A DNA stretch of 64,000 nt from Trichomonas vaginalis G3 (GCF_026262505.1 NC_067205.1:3844001-3908000), one strand, 5' to 3'. Positions 12,161-23,665 are shown, counted from the stretch's first letter. The notes: generated by a model from the letters alone, not told the origin. Program-made: numbers and translations.

Positions 12161-15100
12161 ATTTTGGTGTGAACGTTATTTGTCCAAAAAATATTGAGTA
12201 ACCATGAGTAGGGTCAGTCTCCGTTTTGGTACTAGACTTCATTAACCATTATAATGAGACCCTGATTTAACCTAGAAGATAACAATGCTGTGATAGTTTA
12301 CAACAGGCCTGAACCTTGCACCACAGGTACGTAAGTTTGGCTAAGCTTTCTCATTAATCCAACACCTCAACCCGTATATTTTTAAAAATAATTTATTATG
12401 TTTACTTGATTCCGATATTAGTTGTATATGCAGACTAAGTTCTAAGTGTTAAAACGGCATTGATATAATGGAACTATTTCTACTTTCTCTTCTCATCTTG
12501 TTTATGGTAAACCCACCATACTTGAAAGTTTCTGAACATACTTCTCCTTGGTGGTTCGTATAAACATTGTAGGTGTTTTCGTTAAAAGGTCATTTTGCCA
12601 ACGTCAATAAGAGAATTAGGAGTATATATGGGCAGCAGGAAAATGAAAGCAGAAAACTGATTAATAGCGTCTGAGTGCGAATTAACATTTTCATATGTTA
12701 TGTTCAGCTATTTAGGGTGTTCGGAGCTTTCTTAATAGTGTTACCCGGTTTTTCCATGTGATCACTGCGTTGGGACACCATAGCCAGTTGTCATGATTTT
12801 ATACTCCTTCAAAAAATATCTATGCACAAAAGCCAAGTTTTTGTTTTCTACTTTTATTTTTGTTAGAAATTATTAAAAACGTTTTTCCCAAAGGTCTCTA
12901 TAATTTTCTGTATATATTAATTGTTATCCGTTGAACATTTCCTTTTCATATTATAAGTATTTCAGAGGGATGGTTACTCTCTCTCTACTAATGTTAAAAT
13001 CTGGATTTTGACATATTTCGTGGTTAGTATTTTGGTATTCAAATACAGTTCTATACCCGTTTTTTTTCAACTCTCTTCTCGGGATCAATTCAATTAGCTC
13101 TCGGATAAAGAAGATTTTTAGTTTTGTTTCTATTTGGTTTGTTTTTCAAACAAGACCATGGAATTATGTTAACTTTTGTTTATGATATTATTATATGGCA
13201 TTATTCACCTAGCTTTCGTATGAGGATTTTTGTTTTCTATTCAATACTGGCTTGTGTACTGTTTAGGTTTTTAGTGTTTTTTTCTCGTAGTGTTTTCTAA
13301 TAGTAATCGAACATTCATCAATAGCGACCGTAGAGATAGCGGGTGCTAAACCATGTATGGCTTTCTTTTGATTAGGGAGAACTTTGTGACAAAACAACGT
13401 TCTTATGTCTTACGAAATAGGTCCATTAGCTTGGCTTGGTTAGAGACGGCGATGGCTCTACTTTCCATCTGAAACACTTCCCTATATATGGGTGTTATCG
13501 TGTTCAAAAACAATGGCATTAGGTGTGGCTTCCCATTCACATTGCTCTTTACTCAGAGTCTACTGATATTCTCTCCAATTCACCCAAGCTTTTATTGAGC
13601 GGACATTAGTAAAAAGAAGTTTCATCTAATGCGTTAGATTGTAGCACAGCTCTTTGTATGTTTTGCTTTTCTCGGGGTATTTTGGGGATATATAAGTTAG
13701 TCATTTTTTATCCTACTACTATGAGTATGATAGCAAATGTTCAGTGAATATAAGGATATCCTCTGTTACAAAAGGGATACTTTCTTATTCACCGTATGGT
13801 GACGGCATAAATACAACACTAGACCGGAACAACTCAGTTTTGTCAAACGCTCTTTAATATGCAATCAACAACAAACAACAACGTTTGCAAACCTAATATT
13901 ATAATATTATCATGAGATCTATTGAAGAAGGAAAGACTTAAAACTGTGACGAGATTATAAACCCAATGACAGACGAGTTTACTGTTTCAAAGGACAGTAC
14001 AGAACCCATACTGTGTTTGGTATAAATCCAACCAAAATAAGAACTTTAAAATAGAAAACCTAGAGATTGAACTTCTTTTGAAAGTCATGACCCTACTCTG
14101 ACCAACTGCAATAAACCCTCTAATGCCATGAACATTGTAAGAGCCTATCTCATATGTTATCCTTGAACTTTTCCTGGCAATTGTTTATCAGGAAATTTGA
14201 GCCAATTTAAGTATTTTTCGCTAGAGCTTGACCTTTACATATCAGGTGAGAACCTTATTAATCCCACAACAAATCCCAAACCTTTTATTCTGTTCAACTC
14301 GATTTACACTGTGAGATCAATAATTAGTGTTGGCTCTTTTATGTACGCTTTTCATGTTAATGAACTTCAAGTAATAACTCTTGTTTAAAGATTGACAATT
14401 GCTAACCGGAGCTACTAATAGTTGGACAATAAACTTTCTCCCTCAAGTGTTTGAACATAAGAGCTTTCACACAAAGATGACTGATCAAACGCGAAATATC
14501 TTCTCCAAAATTTACGATTCGTGCATAGCCTTCATACTAAATATCTGATTGTTATTATCCCACACTTACAAGACTTAGACGCTTAAAGGAAAACGAAAAA
14601 GTGACGTATGGACAATACACACGATTTCTTTTTCGAGCACACTTTGTGGTAAGAGAAAAATATAAAAGGCGGACGGTTGAAGCAAAAATAGGGGAATGTA
14701 TTAATTAAACTTGGCAACTTCGGCTCCTCTTTTAAACTTTTTTTTTACCCCCCCTTTATAGAAACACAAAAAACCAAAGGCGAAATGTGTTTTACAAAAA
14801 AAAACCATTTTCCGAGCGCGCGGGGGAGGTGAGGTATCGTCATAAATGGCGACGGATGAGGTTTATAACAAATTAGAATGTAGAAATGGTCATTATGTCA
14901 TGGAGGAGTTGAGCAAGGAAACAGAGATTAAATTTCACAAATCAAAAATTAGGATATACACTGCCAAAGCGATCTTACCTATGGACATTAACTCAAAGGC
15001 TGATCATATAATTTTCCAATTAATAGTTACACGATGCAAAAGTCTCACATAAGAAAGCTGAACACAAACAACCGATAATATGTTATAGCCGAATCGAGTT

Positions 15101-17450
15101 TAGATAAATGAGGATAAGCATGACAAAAACAGAGACTCTTTCATATACGTTAAAGACATGAAATTACTCCCAAAACAGTATAATATCCATATAGGTCTCC
15201 AATTTTACAAACGTCAAATGAAAACGGTCCCTACTACGAGGACCTATGAATAGATAGTACCTTGCGGTCTCGGAAAACTTCGGTTATCTTGCAAATGTAC
15301 AAGGTTTTAAATTGTACATTTGTGCAAACCTCTTCGAAAAGGAAGTATAGAGAACGTAAGGTGGGAAGACCCTACACATTAAACTAGCGAATTAATTTAC
15401 TATGTGCGTACCGTGTTCAAACAAACACAACTATAGTGATTAAACCTCGTTTAACGCGCAATTCACAGGCCATTTTCACTACTGACGAGTTCACAATATA
15501 TAAGATACAATCTGAAGCAGGTTATGCATTTAGTTTTATCGCATGATAGTGGTAGATTAAAGACTCAGGTTTTGACCAACTAGGAATTCGTTGACAAATG
15601 ATACCACATCCAACAAAAAAACTGACATTCTGACTGGTGGAAAGTTAATCCTTATCAGGAATATCAATAGATGATTGTGTGATAAAAAAAAAGACTCTTC
15701 ATACCGGGTTTTATTAAGCTCTCTCATAGCCCTATAAAAAAATATGATGAGCTATAGGAGACCTAAATACTCTACTTTCGATGTCGGTGAGGAGGACCAA
15801 AACCGCCATTCATACATCGCGTTTTACGTGGCTCGTTTGGATGTACCTTGACCAGATATACATGTACAGGTAAACAAAGAAATCTTAAGAAGTAATAAGA
15901 ACAATCCAACCACAATGCCCACCGGTGCGTGTTACAGATGAGCAAAGATGGTAATATTACAGTGCGATCATGGCTATTAGACGGACAGATAAGTAGCCAT
16001 TTTACGTCTCCTGGGTCCAAATGATATCGAGAACACATGTCTTTTTATACATATTATTTTTATCGGCTCAATTAAGGCACGTTGTGTTAAACTCAATAAA
16101 TTGTGTGTTGTTATGGAAAACTGTCTTGAAAAGCCACTATTCACCCCCCGATATGACCCTGTAACAAAGTTGAAAAACAAGAAGGAGCGTAAACCTCCCG
16201 AAAGCATTTTATGTGAGGAGATCTATACTGACTAGTCTATTTGCATCTGTCTTATTTTGACCATTTGATTTTGCCTAGTTATTAAGAAATCCACTTACAA
16301 TAGATAGATGTCCTCTTAGTCTAAACAACGAATAGTGTAATGTCATGGCTTAATCAATTTTAAGACAAGGTGACAAAGTAAAAATAGAAATTTACCATTT
16401 ACCGACGCCGACGAATGCCATATGAAAGTACATTCACTGTTTTCGAATGTTATCTCTCTCCATGATCATTGATGTCCTAAGATCAATGGAGTTATTTTCA
16501 TGAACTCGACAGGGTACTCGCAATTTCGTGGGTTGTTTCATCGCGGTAATAAATTTAGAGAAGAAAGTTGGTAATTTCTATTTTACTTACAGTCAACCTG
16601 ATTTCATTAAATTATAATGAAGCCTATTGCATTCTTTTAACTTTGCATTGTCTCTTTTGACATAAACTATTAAAATATATAGTCTTACTCTAAGGTCGGG
16701 TTGTTATTTTCATTTCTTTCGGGATGTGGTTTCCAAACCTTTTTGTTTTACGCTATTTGTAAATATTTAAAAAACTTGTCTCATCTTTGGCATGGAGAAA
16801 TTGGTCTATACTTGTCGTCATATGACAATTTCATCTTTAAACTCAACCACCTTGTGGTTGATTTAAGTCTCTTAAGAAATTTTCTATACAAAAAACTGTC
16901 AAATGAACACCAAGAGCAGAAATGGTTTTTTGGTCGACAATGAAATATTGGTTTAACCATTTTATTGAACGCATATAGTTTTTTAACATTCATCTGATTT
17001 GAAAGAACTTTCACAGGTTCAGATGTCAGTTTATGGTTTGGGATGGTATTTGATACAACGAATAATTGTAAAAGCAGTTTTTCACATCTAAAATTATTTT
17101 GGACCATAATGGTATGGCTTGCCACAGTATATTTTGTTTTTGGACCGACAAATATGTACCAGTATGGGAGGTCCATGCTTCTCTCTCTATTACCTCTGGC
17201 AGATATTTTCTCCACAAGGATATCCATATAACCCAAGCCATTTGGTGTTGAACTAAAGCATTTTTCATGAGTGCTTTCTTTGGTTGCCTTAGAAACATTT
17301 AGCGGGTCACTTGTTTTGGATTTCGGATCTTTTTACCATAAGAGAAAATAGGCTTATTTGGCGCATTTAGGGCAGGAGTTGCTCTACAGATTTTTGCCTC
17401 GCGAACCATAACCGGGTCGATTTTGGTGAAGGAAGATCTTTAGTACATAG
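12161..17450. other. 5.3 kb with no recognisable gene
   Basis: AT-rich sequence without a convincing reading frame or repeat. Short open stretches occur on both strands (for example 14846-15052 plus and 16781-17236 minus), but they have no recognisable family and no matching leader. It lies between the P0-like segment and the clean part of P1, so it is probably more low-quality Polinton sequence. Confidence 0.5.
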
Positions 17451-18028
17451 TTATACTTTAAGAGAAAAGCAACAAACCTATTATACAAAACTGTAAGAAA
17501 AGGTTGGGAGTGTAGCACGAGATGCAGCAAATCTTATTTCCAAAAATCCTGAAACAAAAGAAGGAAAAGTCAAGGATGGCATGGACAATTGTAGGAAGAG
17601 AAAGCAGGAAACTACATATAACAAAGCAAATGGATACTATAACCAAGCAGGACCACTATATGGACCCAAGGTGAAAGTTCTTTTACAGTAGGATATAACC
17701 ATTGCCACAACAGTGGCGATAAAACAACAACCAACCAGCAACGCGCCTTTCAACGTGGGAATGTAAACAATTTTTTTACTGAGATTGAAATGAACAAACA
17801 AGCATTGAGACAAATGGGTTCAAGATGGATTTGGTTCGACTTCCAGCAGTTACACCAACACGTGTTTGTACAAGTCCTCCATACTACCTCAGAAGTTTTC
17901 TAGAACCGACTTAAAAACCTACAACAAACCATGAAAAACAACCAGGTTGACAAAACCAGAAAAACAAACAAACTAAAATTTTTTACTTGACATGAAATGA
18001 CCGAAGAAGTGAAAACGGTAGATTATAT
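17450..18028 (+). other. Noisy stretch before the first clean P1 gene
   Basis: The sequence is rich in Asn, Gln and Lys codons and resembles decayed or badly read coding sequence. No family is recognisable. The change from noisy to clean sequence falls near its right end. Confidence 0.4.
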
Positions 18029-18586
18029 TTGACACCACAAACAAAAAGTTCAGAACCATTGTCAAAACCTGTCAAAGAACTTACAGATGAAGAGAAAAAT
18101 TCAATAATAGAAAGTGCCAGGTCTGGAAATACAAACCCTAACTACAAAGTCACTTTTCATAGAAATGGAACGGCTAGTATCTCAAAAAAGAAACAGACTC
18201 TCACAAATAAAATATTGAAGTCTGAAGGAGGTTTCGAGACAAAAGATGGAAAAGTTTACTTCACTGACAAACAGTTCATTATAGAACATCTCATTGACTT
18301 AGAGTCGAAATATTCTAAACTTTACAACAAACACAAAAAGTTGAAAGGAAAACAAAAACAGATGGCATATGATATTTACGAAGATGTTGACGACACAACC
18401 ATACCTGCAAGTGAGGTAAAGCCAGAAGAACCGAAAAGTGACGAAAAACCAATAGAAGAAGGGAAGCCAAAAACTGAAGAAAAACCAAAACCAAAGGTTA
18501 GTTTCCAAACTAAACCAAGCCAACCTTCATTAGCTGGTATGGGTTGGCGTCAAAGACTTTTGGCAGCAAGTGCTTACGTAAAGTAA
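18029..18586 (+). CDS. Charged Polinton protein with N-terminal hairpin module
   Basis: Up to 185 aa; the real start is uncertain because the upstream sequence is noisy and the frame here does not begin with ATG. Residues about 20-65 contain a short helix-like part (LTDEEKNSIIESAR) and then an aromatic/basic hairpin-like stretch (NYKVTFHRNGTASISKKK). The middle is Lys-rich, and residues 125-165 form a Pro/Glu/Lys-rich linker. A small hydrophobic tail closes the protein. Two P2 proteins (53891-54127 and 56277-56711) begin with the same kind of module. It lies 27 bp before the polymerase gene and may be co-expressed with it. Function unknown; a nucleic-acid- or virion-associated role is only a guess. 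Confidence 0.6.
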   Translation: MTPQTKSSEPLSKPVKELTDEEKNSIIESARSGNTNPNYKVTFHRNGTASISKKKQTLTNKILKSEGGFETKDGKVYFTDKQFIIEHLIDLESKYSKLYNKHKKLKGKQKQMAYDIYEDVDDTTIPASEVKPEEPKSDEKPIEEGKPKTEEKPKPKVSFQTKPSQPSLAGMGWRQRLLAASAYVK

Positions 18587-18613
18587 AAAAAACATTTTTT
18601 TATTTTTATAAAA

Positions 18614-20767
18614 ATGCCCCCGTATAGAATGGATAGAAAATCTGCTAGAATAAAAGCAGAGTTAGAAAGATATGGTTGGAAAGTTTCGAAAAAGTTTAAA
18701 TATAGGAAGGGAAGACCCATAAAAGTCTATGACAAATTGTCTGGTCTTCGCTACGAAATGGATTTGGAAACAGCGCGCGCCAATTATCCAAACAGACTAG
18801 AGAGGTTAGAAGAAGAACGGCTTATGGACATGCCTTTCAATGTTAGTGAGCCTCAAGTTGAAGGACACGACGGCTTTGCCAGGTTCTACTGGAAACATGA
18901 CGAACAATTGCATCCTTTGAGAAGGAAAAAAGGAAAAGGTGAAGACGCACATGCTCCCATGGAAAGAACAAGATATGCATATGAAAAGTATCGTGAAGTT
19001 AGAAGTCAAATTACATCTGGTCGAACCTTTACAGTAAACTTTGACGAAGGAAAGAACAAAGAAGGCTTCATGGGTGTACTTGCTGCCATACAAGACGGAA
19101 ATAAGAAAGGATACAATCTCAGACTAACCGTAACAGATTTGGACGGTCATATATACTATGCGCATGGCAATGTCACAACAGCTGCAATGCTTCTTGACGC
19201 TTTCAAGACTACAAAGAGAGAACAAATGGTTGACTCCGACTCAGACATTTTGAATGCAATTGAAGGAATTGCAAGTGTCAAGTTCGAATGGTACCAACCT
19301 AACCCTCAAGCAGTCAGACAACATGCTGGATACTTCCCGTTCATAAATAAGTCTGACATTGACTTGACAAGGTATGGAATTTACAATTCAATTGAAACAA
19401 TTGTCAATGAACCTTGTATTCTTACATGTCTCAGGAACTCTGGTCTTGTTACAGATGAGAAGATGAAGTATCTTGAGTCATGTGTGAAGACAAGGTACAT
19501 TCTCAGAGGTCAATTGGCAAAAATTGCACCGTTGGCAAATGTCAATATCCGAGTCAACATACCTACAGCTAAAGGTTCTTCACATGACGACTATGTTGTT
19601 GACTTCAAATTACCATGGTTGAAGATTGTAATTGTCCACAACCACTTCATGTTGAACGAAAGTCTTACAAACCCATTGTTCGGAAAAGGCAAGTGCAACA
19701 TTGTCAGAGCTGTAAACATTCTTTTCGAGAAAGGTTTGTTGGAACCAATTCCAGATGACAAGCTGACAGAAACTTTTGTACCAAAAGACGAAACAAACTT
19801 TTCATTGTTAGCAAGACCAAAAGTTGTTCCAGACAAAGTTATAGCACAAAAGAAGTACACTGTTCCAAAAGGAGTTGGATTGTTCGGATACCAACCTGAA
19901 CCAGAAGAACTTCCAATGAGGTTGCAAGAACTTCAAGATGCTATAAACAAACTTCCATTGAGACATCCAATTGACGTCAAATTGTATTGGAGAGCATCGG
20001 AGTTAGGTCAGAAGGTTTTATATGAAACAGGTTGCTTCGACGATGTTTATGAGATAGCAGGCGAAGTTTCTCAGAAGATAAGAGACTCACTTGAATTTCC
20101 ACGAACTGGACCCATTGGTTGCGACAAGTTCGACTCAAACGAAAAGATATACTATGTCGACCTTAACGCTGCATACATGAGGTTCGTCCAATATATCCCG
20201 ACTGGAATTCCAAACGAAGACGGTGAGTTCCCAGGAAGGAACTATACAGTTGGAAAAGTCATACAACAACTGTATGATATTAGGAAAGCTTCAAACCCCA
20301 AACTTGCAATGACACTCAAATTGCTTATGAATTCGACATGGGGATATTCCATTAAGAAACCTCAAAAGATGAAGAGTAAACACTATGAGAAGGTCGACAA
20401 CTTTGTTGAAAGGTTCTCCCCTTTTGTTTTGAAATACGAATTTACTCAAGGTCAAGGTGGCTTAGTAACCACAGTAAAACCTATTGTCGAACATTGGTCT
20501 TACCCTCAGTTCGCAAAGGCAGTCCTTGACAACTACAACAAATTCTTCTCCGAAGTCAAATCGAAAGTTGTGGTTTACTATGAGAACATTGACGCACTCA
20601 TGACGAACGAAGAAGGATACAACAAACTCATTGAAATGGGTTTAGTCGGTGAGAAGATGGGTCAATTCAAATTGGACAAAATTTTCACCGAAGTTCATGT
20701 CCTCTCCAAGCGTAAGTACTGGGGCATACTTGAAGACGGCACAGAAATAAAACATTGCATGAAATAA
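18614..20767 (+). CDS. Family-B DNA polymerase of P1 (short form)
   Basis: 717 aa, apparently whole reading frame. The C-terminal third holds the palm layout of protein-primed B-family polymerases: a motif-A-like segment (YVDLNAAY, about residue 513), a motif-B-like segment (LLMNSTWGYS, about 572) and a motif-C-like segment around 655. The middle contains IVIVHNHFMLNESL, closely parallel to LLLVEDHYMLNERL of the 1282-aa P2 polymerase, which ties the two together. The N-terminus is basic (KFKYRKGRP). Replication of the element is the expected role. It is much shorter than the P2 enzyme and arranged differently, so it may be a distinct subfamily. The start codon is preceded by a T/A-rich leader ending ATTTTTATAAAA, like other genes of these elements. 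Confidence 0.75.
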   Translation: MPPYRMDRKSARIKAELERYGWKVSKKFKYRKGRPIKVYDKLSGLRYEMDLETARANYPNRLERLEEERLMDMPFNVSEPQVEGHDGFARFYWKHDEQLHPLRRKKGKGEDAHAPMERTRYAYEKYREVRSQITSGRTFTVNFDEGKNKEGFMGVLAAIQDGNKKGYNLRLTVTDLDGHIYYAHGNVTTAAMLLDAFKTTKREQMVDSDSDILNAIEGIASVKFEWYQPNPQAVRQHAGYFPFINKSDIDLTRYGIYNSIETIVNEPCILTCLRNSGLVTDEKMKYLESCVKTRYILRGQLAKIAPLANVNIRVNIPTAKGSSHDDYVVDFKLPWLKIVIVHNHFMLNESLTNPLFGKGKCNIVRAVNILFEKGLLEPIPDDKLTETFVPKDETNFSLLARPKVVPDKVIAQKKYTVPKGVGLFGYQPEPEELPMRLQELQDAINKLPLRHPIDVKLYWRASELGQKVLYETGCFDDVYEIAGEVSQKIRDSLEFPRTGPIGCDKFDSNEKIYYVDLNAAYMRFVQYIPTGIPNEDGEFPGRNYTVGKVIQQLYDIRKASNPKLAMTLKLLMNSTWGYSIKKPQKMKSKHYEKVDNFVERFSPFVLKYEFTQGQGGLVTTVKPIVEHWSYPQFAKAVLDNYNKFFSEVKSKVVVYYENIDALMTNEEGYNKLIEMGLVGEKMGQFKLDKIFTEVHVLSKRKYWGILEDGTEIKHCMK

Positions 20768-21308
20768 AACATTGCATACCATTTTAAAACATTTTTAAAA
20801 CAGTATATTTTTACATATATAAAATGCTTCAGGTTGAAAAACAAAGAACAAACGGTGTGCAGCATATAATACCATTGTACTATGACTTTTATCTCGAATT
20901 GTCTTTCATATACAACTACGGAAAAGTGCTGAAAAAGTATTGAAAAATAATGTTTAGGGTAGATGGGTATATCTAACCTCTTTTCTACCCTCTTGAATTT
21001 TCATGAATTTCCTTAAGACAGAAAAAATATATTTTAGGTTAGATGGTTTTTAGGTGTGCCTATGTGCCTCGGTCAAATGAACTTCTCTTAAAATTACTGA
21101 CAACACGACATTTTGACAACATCGTAGAAAACACGCAAAACTCTTGAATTTTGTATAAAAAAAGCAACCGTCGGAATTCCGGCGGTTGGTATATTCTTCA
21201 CAAAATGCTTGTTTTGAGGTCGAGCCACAAACGAATGTCCGACGGTTAAGCCACAAACGAATGTCCGACGGTTAAGCCACAAACGAATGTCCGACGTACC
21301 ACTCAAAA
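20768..21308. other. Spacer with repeats and an inverted KilA-N gene fragment
   Basis: No gene. Around 20950-21060 lies a variant of the interspersed palindromic repeat (GGTAGA/TCTACC instead of GGTGA/TCACC). Positions about 21150-21215 match, on the opposite strand, codons about 65-80 of the neighbouring KilA-N gene, with a palindrome at 21166-21187. Positions 21222-21300 hold three tandem copies of a 26-bp unit containing CACAAACGAATGTCCGACG. Confidence 0.75.
21222..21300. repeat. Three tandem copies of a 26-bp repeat
   Basis: The unit contains CACAAACGAATGTCCGACG, repeated three times just before the KilA-N leader. A single extra copy of the same core lies at about 25385-25403, beyond the end of the tandem array behind the ATPase gene, so the sequence moves or is copied within the element. 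Confidence 0.85.
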
Positions 21309-21338
21309 ATATTTTTTATTTTTATTGTAAGAACAGTA
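21309..21338 (+). promoter_or_regulatory. AT-rich leader of the KilA-N gene
   Basis: ATATTTTTTATTTTTATTGT followed by AAGAACAG, immediately before the ATG. An almost identical leader precedes 22317, and a variant (TATTTTGTATGTAAAGACAG) precedes the three other KilA-N loci. The position suggests promoter plus start-site function; this is inferred from conservation only. Confidence 0.5.
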
Positions 21339-22001
21339 ATGTCAGTCGAAGCAAAAACGTTCACGAACAAATCTAATGGCGAAACATTCACAAAAGGCAC
21401 TTACAACGGTATTGAAGTCTTACGTAGAGACAAGGATGGTTATATAAATGTAACAAATATGTGTCAGCAGTTTAGGAAAGACTTTAGAAAGTTGTTGGAA
21501 AATAAGTCCTGGGAAGAGTATTATACGGCATTTTGTGAAGAATATACCAACCCGCGGAAAACGGCGGGTTGCTTTTTATACAAGGTTCATGCAGGAATTC
21601 CGGATGAAATCAAACAGGTTAGAGGAACGTATGTAGACCCAAGACTCGTAAACTATATAGCAATGTGGGCTTCTCCAAAATATTGTATAGCAGTTGGAAA
21701 AATTCTGGACTCCATAGACAAGAAAGTTCATGAGAAGTTAGATGAAGAAGAACTTGAAGATACAGTAGAGAATGCAAAACCTTTGTTCGAAGAAGAAGTT
21801 AGAAAAATGCATGAAAAACAAATAGAACATGAACGTGAGATATGTTCTGGTTATAGAGATTCTCCATACGAACTAGACCAATGGGAACAAGAAGATTTAA
21901 AGAGAGAATTTAGAGAATATGAACTCGCTAAGATAGCATTAGAAGCTGCAGAAAAGAAGTTAAAAGTTTGGGGTCGTTTTGTACAAAAATATTGTGAGTA
22001 A
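21339..22001 (+). CDS. KilA-N domain DNA-binding protein
   Basis: 220 aa, whole frame with ATG and a conserved leader. Residues about 24-125 match the KilA-N fold known from large DNA viruses and phages: GIEVLRRDKDGYINVTNMC, then, after a variable middle, YVDPRLVNYIAMWASPKYC. The rest (about 125-215) is highly charged, Glu/Lys-rich and probably coiled coil. Its role is most likely sequence-specific DNA binding in regulation or replication of the element. The variable middle contains a GC-rich stem-loop (21549-21570; AACCCGC / GCGGGTT arms) that encodes part of the protein. A related fragment lies inverted upstream. Confidence 0.8.
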   Translation: MSVEAKTFTNKSNGETFTKGTYNGIEVLRRDKDGYINVTNMCQQFRKDFRKLLENKSWEEYYTAFCEEYTNPRKTAGCFLYKVHAGIPDEIKQVRGTYVDPRLVNYIAMWASPKYCIAVGKILDSIDKKVHEKLDEEELEDTVENAKPLFEEEVRKMHEKQIEHEREICSGYRDSPYELDQWEQEDLKREFREYELAKIALEAAEKKLKVWGRFVQKYCE

Positions 22002-22019
22002 ATGAACCATTTTGTTGCT

Positions 22020-22260
22020 GAATTCAGACAAAAATATATTTTAGGTGAAGAGGTGAGATTTCACCTCTTTTTTCACCTGTTTTTTCACCCTCTTGAATTT
22101 TCATGATTTCATCGTAAATGTTTTGTCAAACATGAACGTAAATGTTTTGTCGAAACTTCATCGTAATGAGCGTAAATCAGACAAAAATATATTTTAGGTG
22201 AAGAGGTGAGATTTCACCCTCTTTTCACCTGTTTTTTCACCCTCTTGAATTTTCCCGAAA
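22020..22260. repeat. Two copies of the GGTGA/TCACC palindromic repeat
   Basis: Two blocks of ATATTTTAGGTGAAGAGG-type sequence followed by TTTTTTCACC and CTCTTGAATTTTC, separated by short iterons with CGTAAATGTTTTGTC. Placed right behind the KilA-N stop codon. The same repeat recurs at other gene ends and in the terminal repeats. Confidence 0.85.
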
Positions 22261-22289
22261 TAAAAAATAAAGTTGGTTTTTTTAAAAAA

Positions 22290-22316
22290 ATATTTTTTTA
22301 TTTTTATTGTAAGAAC
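22290..22316 (+). promoter_or_regulatory. AT-rich leader before 22317
   Basis: TATTTTTTTATTTTTATTGT then AAGAAC, nearly identical to the leader of the KilA-N gene. It is the reason for choosing the ATG at 22317 over upstream starts. Confidence 0.5.
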
Positions 22317-23232
22317 ATGTTAGCAACAACAGCACCAAACTCGTTAGTCATGAACCCAACATCTATGTTAGTAGAGATGAAAAGCTTCATTCCTTCTTCA
22401 TATACTTTCGAAACAGAAATCCAGAAGATAAAGCAAGAACTTCTCCAAGGAGATTTAGATTGCACTGCAAAAGATGAAACAAATGAACAGTATCTTTATG
22501 AAATGCAGGACCTCATCGACCATCTACCTAAACTTCCTGAAATTCAGCAGCAAAAGCTCACTATTCCTGAATTCGATGAAATAGAAGTGAAACCAACTGA
22601 CTCAGTAGAAATAAAGAAGTTCATACGAAAGGTAAACTATGAGTTTCTAGGATTTCATTGCAACCACAAAGTCATGGACAAAGATTGCGACATGGTATAT
22701 AAGAACATCTCTGACATATATAAATCTGGGGAGTTTAAGACCTACGACAGACTTTGTTTCGTTAGTTGCAAAATGTGTATGGCAGATAAGAGATAAAGAT
22801 AAAAGAGGTAAAGTATGGAATGAACAGATAAAACCCGCAACTTTTGAGTTAAAGAAAACCATTGACGCCTTAGTCATACTAGCAGGTAAGATTTCAATGT
22901 ACAATGCTAAAATGAACCCGCAATGTTCAAAATGTAAAGCTGCAATGAGGAAATATAACTACTCCGTCAAAGAGATAGAACGTATGCGAAACGACTATGC
23001 TGACTTAAAGAAAGAAGCAGAAAAACCAGCAGAAGATAAAATGGACATGTTAGCATTTCTGAACAAAAACTATCCAACAGCTGACGATTTCCTTCTTTCA
23101 GATGTCAAGAAGAAATATAAAGAAACTTTCGGCATTGTTAAAACATTCGATGTACTGACAGAAGAAATAGAAGCTACGAAATTGTTTAGGATTTCAAATA
23201 TACATCATACAATTCATGTAAAACGCTTATAA
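22317..23232 (+). pseudogene. Cysteine-containing Polinton protein locus (broken)
   Basis: Two neighbouring open stretches on the same strand cover this locus, which appears broken about once. The first part has an acidic, helical N-terminal region. Cys/His pairs in the second half of the locus (FHCNHK, CKMCM, CSKCK) suggest a metal-binding domain. I do not recognise the family. It sits between two blocks of palindromic repeat, downstream of the KilA-N gene and on the same strand. Confidence 0.5.
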
Positions 23233-23234
23233 AA

Positions 23235-23665
23235 TAACAGGTGAAAAAAGAGGTGAAAAAACAGGTGAAATCTCACCTCTTCACCTAAAATATATTTTTA
23301 TTGAATTCAGCAACAAAATTCTGAGTAAAATGACATATGGAACACATACTTTTTCAGTAAGGACATATGGGGTAGAAATGAGGGTAGAAAACGGGGTAGA
23401 TATACCCTTCTACCCTAAAATATATTTTTGTCTGTTTTACACTCATTGACGATTAAAGTCTTGACAAAACATATACGATGAAGTCTTGACAAAACTATAC
23501 GAAGAAGTCTTGACAAAACATATACGAAGAGTCTTGACAAAACATATACGAAGAAGTCTTGACAAAACATTTACGATGAAATCATGAAAATTCATGAGGT
23601 GAAAAAAGAGGTGAAAAAACAGTGAAATCTCACCTCTTCACCTAAAATATATTTTTGCTGAAAAA
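23235..23665. repeat. Palindromic repeats plus 25-bp iteron array
   Basis: Inverted-orientation copies of the GGTGA/TCACC block at about 23240-23300 and 23590-23660, a GGTAGA/TACCC variant at 23365-23425, and between them at least five tandem copies of an iteron built on ACGAAGAAGTCTTGACAAAA (about 23440-23580). No gene is visible. Confidence 0.85.

Noticed and set aside
16781-17236. 151-aa minus-strand frame as a gene
   Set aside because: No recognisable domain or leader, and it lies in low-quality sequence without other coding evidence.
9100-17450. Polinton integrase or adenovirus-type protease
   Set aside because: I looked for the expected motifs in all frames but found none clear enough; the noise in this stretch prevents a decision.
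23440-23580. CRISPR-like array
   Set aside because: The repeats are directly tandem with no unique spacers of constant length, and the genome is eukaryotic.
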